A DNA stretch of 5,008 nucleotides from Chloroflexota bacterium. Lineage in GTDB: Bacteria > Chloroflexota > Dormibacteria > Dormibacterales > Dormibacteraceae. The position numbers were made by a program, and so were the translations under genes. Under the pieces are notes generated by a model. It did not search any database and had not been told where the DNA came from. It saw only the letters and a program-made list of their open reading frames with translations. The stretch covers positions 1 to 5,008 of the forward strand of contig VBKD01000146.1 of assembly GCA_005888075.1 (NCBI GenBank), in the 5' to 3' direction. Below are positions 1-5,008 of this stretch, piece by piece (positions within the stretch are counted from its first letter, which is position 1; the number at the start of each line of letters is the position of its first letter).

Positions 1-29
1 AAATACAGGGTGGCGCTCGCTAAGGCTTA

Positions 30-368
30 CTAGCTGGTCGGGTTCTCGAACGCCCCGACCGCCGGCGCGTTCTTGTACAGCGATACCTGCGAGATGATTT
101 TCATGTTGCCGCTCTGCACGGCGTCCAGCACCGCCTCCACCACGTCGGGATGGAAGTGGGTCCCAGCTCCAACCCGCACCTGCTCCACCGCCTCATCGAG
201 GGACATGCCGCGGCGGTAGGGGCGGTCCGAGGTCATGGCGTCGATCGCGTCGGCGGCTCCGACGATCCACGCAAAGATGGGGAGCTCGTCACTCTTCTTG
301 TGGTCCGGATAGCCCTTGCCGTCATAGCGCTCGTGATGCGAACGCACGATAACGAGCTCGTCGGTCAT
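30..368 (-). CDS. C-terminal part of HD-GYP phosphodiesterase (separated from its N-terminal part by a frame break)
   Basis: This is the second half of the HD-GYP domain belonging to the gene at 365-2896. Homology begins at TDELVIVRSHHE (about 365). The HHE..DG.GYP signature follows at about 339-304, giving the paired metal-binding histidines and the GYP motif that defines the family. Next come AADAIDAMTSDRPYR, whose first Asp is the conserved metal ligand, and GTHFHPDVVEAVLDAV, the usual end of the domain. About 20 unremarkable residues lead to a TAG stop at 32-30. HD-GYP enzymes hydrolyse c-di-GMP to pGpG or GMP using a two- or three-metal centre. An ATG at 368-366 or 410-408 could in principle start this frame, but neither has a visible ribosome binding site. 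The residues encoded before 368 are the HDIG region read out of frame. I therefore treat it as the detached tail of one gene, not a stand-alone protein. The fragment lacks the HD half of the active site. Confidence 0.85.
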   Translation of the reverse strand: MTDELVIVRSHHERYDGKGYPDHKKSDELPIFAWIVGAADAIDAMTSDRPYRRGMSLDEAVEQVRVGAGTHFHPDVVEAVLDAVQSGNMKIISQVSLYKNAPAVGAFENPTS

Positions 369-372
369 CCGA
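363..372 (-). other. Frame break with missing segment inside the HD-GYP domain
   Basis: Upstream of this point the minus strand reads ...GGRLHDIG and then TGA. One base out of that frame, TDELVIVRSHHERYDGKGYP begins at once. In HD-GYP proteins known to me, about 35-40 residues separate HDIG from this segment (KIGVPD..., a PG.L...E helix and the HP..G histidine). None of that is present in any frame here. The lesion is therefore a loss of roughly 100-120 bases whose length is not a multiple of three, rather than a one-base indel. The size is estimated from general family knowledge, not from an alignment. Confidence 0.8.
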
Positions 373-2896
373 TGTCGTGTAGACGCCCGCCACGCTCGAG
401 CCTCACCCATGCCTGCTGGTCGTTCGGCGAGTAATGCATCTGGCGAGCGATCATCAGCGCGTACTGAGTCACACGCTCGGAATGACCGGCGGTGTACGGA
501 TCGCGGGCGTCGACGGCATTGGCCAGGGCCTCGAGGGCGGCGAGGATGACCTCTTCACGGTCTTTGAAGAGGCGGGCGTTGTCGATCGCAACGGCGGCCT
601 GTGCGGCAAGCTCGGTGACCAGGTCTCGATGGTCTGACGTGAAGGCGTGCCCGACCTGGTAGTTGGCCAGAAAGAGGACCCCCAGCGGCGTGCCTCGGAG
701 CCTGATCGGCACGCACAGCACAGCGCGGGGTTTGAGGGGGCTGTCGGCGCCCGCGTCCTGGACCATCGCCTCCATGACTGCCTCGCCGGACGCCATGACC
801 CGGCGGCAGATGTCGCCGCCGAGCACCAGGGCCAGCCTCTCGGCGGTGGTGTGGTCGGTGCCGAAGCCCCCCTTCATGACGAGGCGTCCGGAGTCTTCGA
901 GTGCCAGGCATCCGATCTGCGCCGATGAAGCCTTCGCCGCGCCGGCCAGGACTTGCTGCAGAACCTGGTTCAGATCGAGCGTCGAGGTGGCCGCCTGCAG
1001 CGCCTCCTGCAGATTCTTGAGCTCCCAGATGCTCCGCTGGTTCCTCTCATAGAGCTCGGCGTTACGAACCGCGACCACGCCCTGGTTGCCGAGCGTGGCG
1101 AGAACACGCTGATCGTCCGTTTCCCATTCGCGCTTCTTGGTGTCGAAAACCGAAAGCGTGCCCCACAGGCGACCGTCCTCCAACATCGGAGTGCATATCG
1201 CGGAATGCAGACCGGAACCCAGGAGGTCGGGCGGTGAGCTGAGATCGAAGCTTGCCGCCACGTCGGGTACGGCGATGGCGCTGAGGCTCAGCATCACGGC
1301 GCCGATGAGACCCTGGCCGTTCTGGAACTCCATGCCTTCGACACCGGCCGAAAAACCAACCGACATGATGGCCACCTGGTTTCCTTCCTCTGAGGCCCGG
1401 GTCAACAGCCCCGCGGTGCCCATCGTGACTCGGACAGCCGTCTCCAGCGTCTTTTGCTCGAGCACCCGAGGGCCCTCGGTGACCGTCGTCAGGGCCTGCG
1501 AGACTTCGCCGAGGGCATCGAGGGCGGTGTCCAGGCGCGAGGCCTGGCCGGTCACGACCTGCAGGATGCGCGAGTTCTCGACCGCGACCCCGGCCATCGA
1601 TCCGAGATCCTCGAGAGCACTGATGTCTTGCTGGCTGAAGCCGGAAGCGCCACGCCTGCCCAGGCAGAGAGCGCCGATGACGCCCGATTTGCTGCGTATC
1701 GGCGTCAGCGCTTCGTTGATGGTGCCGCCGAACTGCGCGGGATGCAGCCCGCTGTAGATGCCCTCGTCCTCTGTGACGAGGTTGCGCAGCATGGTCTCGC
1801 CCTCGCGCACCCTCGTGAGAGCCCCGTCAACCGGTTCGGATGCCGAGTTGGCGCCGTCCAGCACGGCGTATGTGTTGCCGCCCTGGAACATCAGGGCTCG
1901 TCCGGCGTCGTACCGAATCACCTCGGAACCGCGGCCGAGCACGAGCGCGAGGACCTCGTTCATGGTCTTGCCGGAGGCTTCTTTGACGAGCTCGTTCATC
2001 AGCGAGTAGCGAGCCGACTCCTGTCTTGTCAGCGCAACCAGGTGGGCGCTCGCCATCTGGCCGCCGGCGCGGGCCGAGAGGGTGGCCGCCAGGCGCTTGT
2101 CATCGTCAGTGAAAGGACCGGCCGTCCGGCCGAGCACGACAAATCCGCCGATGTGGTCGCCAATGGGCATCGGCACCGCGATCAGGCTTTGCAGGTGGAA
2201 GTCCTCGGGGAGGTAGCTGATCAGCTCGAGCAGGCCGTTCTCATCCGCTGCGGCGAAGGGCGTACGTTGCTCGATCGCCGTCAGCAGAGGCCCGGCACTG
2301 CCGTGCGGTCTGTTCACGGCCTGGGGCCGGAGACGCTCGACGCCGATACCCGGAGGTTGGGGGACGAAACGGCGTCCGTCGGCGGACGTGAGATAGCAGC
2401 AGGCGAAATCCGCCCCGACGTTGCCCGCGATTCCGGCGGTCACAGCCGTCGTGTCGGGTGCGTGAGCAGCATCGACATCGGAGGTTGCGGCCAGGAACGC
2501 CCGATGCTTCTCCGCGAGCTGCCCGCTGAGACCCCTCAATTGCTCGAACTGCGCGTGAATCGCCCGACCGAAGCTGCGGTAGGCGATCTCGCCCAGCCCT
2601 CCGCCGATCCCGAGCAGAGCCAGGCCGGCCAGCTGCAGGAGGAGGTCGCTTTGTTGGAGGTTGAACTGGGCGAGGACAAGTGTCAGGACCACAGACGCCA
2701 GGCCCAGGGGCGCGGCGAAGCGCCAATGTCGAACCGAGGCGCCCGCCGCCAGGGCGAGCAAACCGGCAGCCCCGGCGAGCTCTATACCGGTGGTGTCCCG
2801 ACCGGTGGCGTTGAGCGACGCGCCCGCCAGGATGAGGACCGCGGCGGCGGCCGAGAAGGCGATCCGGAGGGCAAAGGTCGCCCGTTCGGAGTTCAT
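365..2896 (-). CDS. Membrane-anchored 4x GAF sensor with C-terminal HD-GYP domain (frame-broken within HD-GYP)
   Basis: Predicted sensor-regulated c-di-GMP phosphodiesterase at the inner face of the membrane. Numbered from the ATG at 2896-2894, the protein is 843 residues. Four hydrophobic stretches lie at about 8-27, 37-55, 60-78 and 84-106. Four GAF domains follow at about 131-289, 294-446, 455-617 and 622-777, each ending in the usual pattern of a PM/PI strand, G.L..... strand, F/W..D and a helix of the A..A..NA.L type. A helical linker (about 611-650) joins GAF3 and GAF4. The HD-GYP domain starts at about 782, with GHSERV (His805) and HD at 840-841. Reading stops at TGA 367-365, directly after HDIG, so the following Lys and the HP..G histidine are lost. 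Start choice: the ATG at 2896 has AGGGG eight bases upstream. The longer alternative, ATG at 2929 (854 residues), has no ribosome binding site and lies almost on a predicted -10 element. The signals bound by the GAF domains cannot be told. GAF1 has an adjacent Cys-Cys pair (166-167). Confidence 0.88.
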   Translation of the reverse strand: MNSERATFALRIAFSAAAAVLILAGASLNATGRDTTGIELAGAAGLLALAAGASVRHWRFAAPLGLASVVLTLVLAQFNLQQSDLLLQLAGLALLGIGGGLGEIAYRSFGRAIHAQFEQLRGLSGQLAEKHRAFLAATSDVDAAHAPDTTAVTAGIAGNVGADFACCYLTSADGRRFVPQPPGIGVERLRPQAVNRPHGSAGPLLTAIEQRTPFAAADENGLLELISYLPEDFHLQSLIAVPMPIGDHIGGFVVLGRTAGPFTDDDKRLAATLSARAGGQMASAHLVALTRQESARYSLMNELVKEASGKTMNEVLALVLGRGSEVIRYDAGRALMFQGGNTYAVLDGANSASEPVDGALTRVREGETMLRNLVTEDEGIYSGLHPAQFGGTINEALTPIRSKSGVIGALCLGRRGASGFSQQDISALEDLGSMAGVAVENSRILQVVTGQASRLDTALDALGEVSQALTTVTEGPRVLEQKTLETAVRVTMGTAGLLTRASEEGNQVAIMSVGFSAGVEGMEFQNGQGLIGAVMLSLSAIAVPDVAASFDLSSPPDLLGSGLHSAICTPMLEDGRLWGTLSVFDTKKREWETDDQRVLATLGNQGVVAVRNAELYERNQRSIWELKNLQEALQAATSTLDLNQVLQQVLAGAAKASSAQIGCLALEDSGRLVMKGGFGTDHTTAERLALVLGGDICRRVMASGEAVMEAMVQDAGADSPLKPRAVLCVPIRLRGTPLGVLFLANYQVGHAFTSDHRDLVTELAAQAAVAIDNARLFKDREEVILAALEALANAVDARDPYTAGHSERVTQYALMIARQMHYSPNDQQAWVRLERGGRLHDIG

Positions 2897-2918
2897 TGGC
2901 CAGGCCCCTGAGTTCATT
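2889..2918. repeat. 9-bp direct repeat carrying two in-frame candidate starts
   Basis: GAGTTCATT occurs at 2889-2897 and again at 2910-2918, 21 bases apart. On the minus strand each copy reads AATGAACTC, so the sensor gene has Met-Asn-Ser twice in frame, seven codons apart. Only the inner copy (ATG at 2896) has a purine-rich AGGGG at a suitable distance. The repeat may be chance or the remnant of a small duplication. Confidence 0.5.
2904..2908 (-). promoter_or_regulatory. Shine-Dalgarno-like AGGGG for the GAF/HD-GYP gene
   Basis: The minus strand reads CAGGGGCCTGGCCAATG, placing AGGGG eight bases before the ATG at 2896-2894. This is the only ribosome-binding-like stretch near the three in-frame ATGs (2929, 2917, 2896). 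It decides the start in favour of 2896. Confidence 0.5.
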
Positions 2919-2930
2919 TGGCGGGGCATA

Positions 2931-2936
2931 AGTCTA
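2931..2936 (-). promoter_or_regulatory. Candidate -10 element for the GAF/HD-GYP gene (TAGACT)
   Basis: On the minus strand the left repeat arm contains TAGACT, matching the TANNNT form of a -10 hexamer. Initiation about seven bases downstream would give a leader of roughly 25-30 bases that includes the AGGGG site before the ATG at 2896. No good -35 hexamer lies 16-18 bases upstream (GTCTCC at the nominal place), so either an activator is needed or the call is wrong. Confidence 0.3.
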
Positions 2937-2972
2937 GGTTTGTGCTCGCGGGGGGAGACTAGATTGGCAACC

Positions 2973-2978
2973 TAAACT
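2973..2978 (+). promoter_or_regulatory. Candidate -10 element for rel (TAAACT)
   Basis: TAAACT lies in the right repeat arm and mirrors the TAGACT on the other strand. Initiation about seven bases downstream would leave only about ten bases before the TTG at 2995, a nearly leaderless message. That would fit the weak ribosome-binding site. The expected -35 position is occupied by the G run (2950-2955). TTGGCA (2964-2969) is -35-like but too close to serve this hexamer. Confidence 0.3.
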
Positions 2979-2994
2979 TCTTGGACACCAAAAA

Positions 2995-4110
2995 TTGACT
3001 GTTTCCGAACTCCTCAGGATCGCCGACCACCTCGACCCGGAAAGTCAGCAGCTGGTCAGGAAGGCCTACGAGCGGGCCGCCTCCGCCCACACGGGCCAGC
3101 ATCGGCTGTCGGGAGAGGACTACGTCAACCATCCACTCGAGGTCGCGGCGATCCTGGCCGACCTGGAGCTCGACGCGGCGACCATCGCCGCCGCCCTCCT
3201 CCACGACACCGTCGAGGACACCAACCTGACCGCCGACGAGGTTCAGCGGGAGTTCGGGCCAGAGGTCGCGCGCCTAGTGGAAGGGGTCACCAAGCTGGGC
3301 CGGATCGCGCTGCGGTCCGACCAGCAGCAGCAGGCGGAGAACATCAGAAAAATGATGGTTGCGATGGCGGAGGACCTTCGCGTAGTCCTGATCAAGCTGG
3401 CCGACCGACTCCACAACATGCGGACGCTCGACCCGCTGCCAGAGCCCAAGCGTAAGAAGATCTCTCGCGAGACGCTCGACATCTACGCGCCTTTGGCCCA
3501 CCGGCTCGGAATCGGCCAGATCAAGTGGGAGCTCGAAGACCTCGCCTTCCGAAACCTCGAGCCGGATGCCTACGAGGACGTGGTCAAGCGGATCGCGAGG
3601 AAGCGGAATGACCGCGAGACTCTCGTGTCCGATCTGCGCGACATCCTCAGCCGCGAGCTCGACAAGCTCGGGATTCAGGCTGACATCACCGGCCGCCCCA
3701 AGCACATCTACTCGGTCTGGCAGAAGATGACTCGAGAGAGCAAGGACTTCTCCGAGATCTACGACCTGTCGGCGATTCGTGTCCAGGTCGACACGGTGCG
3801 GGACTGCTATGGAGTGCTCGGCGTCGTGCACTCGTTGTGGAAGCCGATGCCGGGTCGCTTCAAGGACTACGTCGCGATGCCCAAGTCCAACGGTTACCAG
3901 TCCCTGCACACGACGGTGCTTTCGCACGGCGGGGAGCCGATCGAGATCCAGATCCGGACCCAGGAGATGCACCGGATCGCCGAGCAGGGGATCGCGGCGC
4001 ACTGGCAGTACAAGGAGGGCGGGGCAAAGACGCGCTCCGCCGAGGACGGCAAGGCATTCGCGTGGCTCCGCCAGCTGATGGAGTGGCAGCGCGATCTCAA
4101 CGACGCCCGT
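2995..4110 (+). CDS. rel: Bifunctional (p)ppGpp synthetase/hydrolase Rel, N-terminal catalytic part (frame-broken)
   Basis: Cytosolic stringent-response enzyme: it transfers pyrophosphate from ATP to GDP/GTP and hydrolyses (p)ppGpp at a separate site. 372 residues precede the break. The hydrolase HD domain (about 1-190) is intact, with Arg37, His46, His70-Asp71, Glu74-Asp75 and Asp137 (LADRLHNM). These sit seven residues before their counterparts in Streptococcus equisimilis Rel as I recall them. The synthetase domain (about 230-340) has Asp257 (YDLSAIR), the RFKD motif 288-291 typical of bifunctional enzymes rather than the EXDD of monofunctional RelA, Tyr301 (NGYQSLHT) and Glu317 (EIQIRT). 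AAHWQYKEGG closes it. The start is TTG 2995: upstream, this frame has only non-start codons back to TAG 2935-2937, and no later ATG precedes the HD motifs. Ribosome binding is weak (GGA nine bases upstream at best). It is divergent from the GAF/HD-GYP gene. Family assignment is secure. rel (relA/spoT) naming varies by lineage. Confidence 0.95.
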
Positions 4111-4111
4111 G
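4099..4111 (+). other. Frame break with missing linker/TGS segment in rel
   Basis: Frame one reads ...LMEWQRDLNDAR up to 4110, and the next frame reads TPVDFAYRIHTEV from 4103. The two readings overlap on ACGCCCG (4103-4109), used as (g)AC GCC CG in one frame and ACG CCC G in the other. Bacillus-type Rel proteins have about 31 residues here (EFLxSLKxDLF...VFVFTPKGDVxxLPxGS), which would correspond to about 101 missing bases. That segment is not found in any frame. The pattern fits a deletion or false join at a short shared sequence. Confidence 0.85.
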
Positions 4112-5008
4112 GACTTCGCGTACCGCATCCACACCGAGGTCGGCCACCACTGCATCGGCGCCAAGGTCAACGGGCGCATGGTCCCTCTGGACTACGAGCT
4201 GAAAAACGGCGAGATCGTCGAGATCCTCACGTCGAAGGGTCCCCACGGTCCGAGCCGCGACTGGCTCAACTTCGTCAAGAGCGCGTCCGCCAAGGAACGC
4301 ATCCGGAAATGGTTCAAGAGCCAGAGGCGCGAAGAGAACGTGGCCAAGGGCCACGACCTGCTCGACAAGGAGCTTCACCGCATGCACCGAGTCAGCCTCT
4401 CGGACCTGACCGAACCGAAGCTGCTCGAGATCGCGGGTCTCCACAAGTACTCGTCCATAGACGACTTCATGGCTGCAATCGGGTACGGCGACCTCTCGCC
4501 GCATGCGGTGGTCATGCGCATGGCTCTGACGACGCCTGGCAGCGGCGACCTGCGGACGATCCCTCTAATCCCGTCGGTGCAGCCCACGCCGCGTGTGCTC
4601 GTACGTGGAGAGAAGGGAATCCTGACGACGGTGGCGTCTTGCTGCCAGCCGGTCCCGGGCGACGCAATTGTCGGATACACCACGCGTGGCAAGGGCGTCA
4701 CCGTCCACCGCGCCGACTGCGTCAACGCCGTCAACGCGCAAGACCGCGATCGAGTGGTCCCCGTCGACTGGGACTCCGAGGCGACGCATCTCTATCCAGT
4801 CGCGATCAAGATCGAAGCCTGGGATCGTCAGGGGCTCATGCGCGACATCGCGACGGTCGTGGCGGAGAACCGCGTCAACATGTCTGCTCTGGAGGTTCAT
4901 GTGTACGACGACAAGACCGCGGTCGTTTCAGCCACCGTCGAGATCGACTCGCTGGCACAGCTGTCGCGACTCATGGAGAAGCTGGAAGGCGTCAAAGACG
5001 TACACACC
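4103..5008 (+). CDS. rel: Rel (p)ppGpp synthetase/hydrolase, C-terminal regulatory part (partial, runs off the window)
   Basis: This is the continuation of the gene beginning at 2995, in the next frame. It covers 302 codons with no stop to the window edge. It opens within the TGS domain at TPVDFAYRIHTEVGHHCIGAKVNGR and continues to EIVEILTSK. The helical region follows (GPSRDWLNFVKSASAKERIRKWF, then QRREENVAKG, about 4232-4385). The CC/zinc-finger domain is at about 4616-4723, with Cys-Cys at 4640-4645, His at 4706-4708 and Cys at 4718-4720 (SCCQPVPGD ... VHRADC). The ACT domain starts at about 4787 (YPVAIKIEAWDRQGLMRDIATVVAE). In Rel proteins these domains contact the ribosome and uncharged tRNA and balance the two catalytic activities. 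The first strands of TGS are absent. The ACT domain is nearly complete, and probably only one to two dozen residues lie beyond 5008. There is no credible start codon at its beginning, so it is not an independent gene. Confidence 0.92.

Larger units (their letters stand above)
2930..2979. promoter_or_regulatory. Inverted repeat in the divergent promoter region
   Basis: The left arm, AAGTCTAGGTT (2930-2940), and the right arm, AACCTAAACTT (2969-2979), are reverse complements at 10 of 11 positions, separated by 28 bases. The repeat sits between the divergently transcribed sensor and rel genes and is nearly centred between their starts. A run of six G (2950-2955) marks its centre. It could be an operator for a dimeric regulator bound at two half-sites, or simply two copies of the same promoter element facing outward. 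The 28-base spacing is long for a single operator and the stem is AT-rich and short, so a terminator is unlikely. Confidence 0.5.

Noticed and set aside
2241..2726. A 161-codon minus-strand frame inside the sensor gene
   Set aside because: It is an out-of-frame reading of the N-terminal and GAF1 region, Arg/Pro/Gly-rich and without homology. The real frame gives membrane helices and a GAF domain.
1454..2911. A 485-codon open frame on the plus strand, antisense to the sensor gene
   Set aside because: It lies wholly opposite a gene with clear GAF homology. Its residues are rich in Arg, Gly, Glu and Gln without a recognisable domain. Long antisense frames are expected in GC-rich coding DNA.
2938..2960. 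A stress-sigma-type promoter (GGTTTG ... GGGGAGA) upstream of rel
   Set aside because: It vaguely resembles sigma-B-like GTTT/GGG-TA elements, but the -10 half lacks the TA core and the spacing is poor. It is not supportable from one sequence.
2930..2979. Intrinsic terminator formed by the inverted repeat
   Set aside because: The 11-bp arms are AT-rich with a 28-base loop and no following T run, and the site lies between diverging genes where no transcript should end.
3736..3745. ESKD before FSEIYD read as an altered RXKD charge motif
   Set aside because: The true motif lies further on in PGRFKDY, where RFKD is present. There is no sign of a hybrid or monofunctional type.
4099..4111. Programmed ribosomal frameshifting in rel
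   Set aside because: There is no slippery heptamer. Frameshifting also cannot explain the absence of about 30 conserved residues, which points to missing DNA.
3274..4179. A 301-codon open frame on the minus strand, antisense to rel
   Set aside because: It is fully antisense to conserved Rel catalytic domains, has no recognised motif, and is explained by codon bias of the sense gene.
1..5008. CRISPR array, transposase or IS ends, tRNA/rRNA, attachment sites
   Set aside because: I saw no regular repeat-spacer pattern, no transposase-like frame, no long terminal inverted repeats and no cloverleaf-like segment. Bases 1-29, downstream of the sensor gene, show nothing identifiable.

Overview
The window is GC-rich DNA (roughly 60-65 % G+C by eye) with strongly G/C-biased third codon positions. 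It holds two divergent genes and almost no non-coding sequence. The lineage is uncertain. The Rel protein and the multi-GAF HD-GYP protein would suit a high-GC Terrabacteria-type organism (Chloroflexota, Candidatus Dormibacterota or Actinobacteriota), but no feature fixes a phylum.

Left part, minus strand (about 30-2896, or 2929 with the upstream ATG): a membrane-anchored sensor and c-di-GMP phosphodiesterase. It has four hydrophobic helices, four GAF domains in tandem and a C-terminal HD-GYP domain. The HD-GYP domain is broken at about 365-370. The frame stops straight after the HDIG motif, and homology resumes in another frame about 35-40 residues further into the domain, so about 100-120 bases are missing.

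Middle (2897-2994): the divergent intergenic region. It carries an 11-bp inverted repeat with one mismatch (2930-2940 and 2969-2979). Its two arms each hold a TANACT -10-like hexamer pointing outward, so the two genes may have mirror-image promoters.

Right part, plus strand (2995 to the window end): a bifunctional Rel/SpoT-type (p)ppGpp synthetase/hydrolase. It has intact HD hydrolase and synthetase domains, then TGS, helical, CC/zinc-finger and ACT regions. It is also broken, at 4102-4110, where about 30 residues at the linker/start of TGS are missing and the frame changes. The C-terminus runs off the window.

Taken together, a (p)ppGpp enzyme and a c-di-GMP enzyme are transcribed away from a shared control region, which suggests linked stress and second-messenger signalling. 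Both genes carry the same kind of lesion: a loss of about 100 bases that shifts the frame. At least the Rel junction is consistent with a short shared sequence. Two such lesions in otherwise well-conserved genes look more like assembly mis-joins than decay, although real deletions cannot be excluded. I see no RNA genes, CRISPR array, insertion sequence or clear terminator. No genuinely new system is evident.
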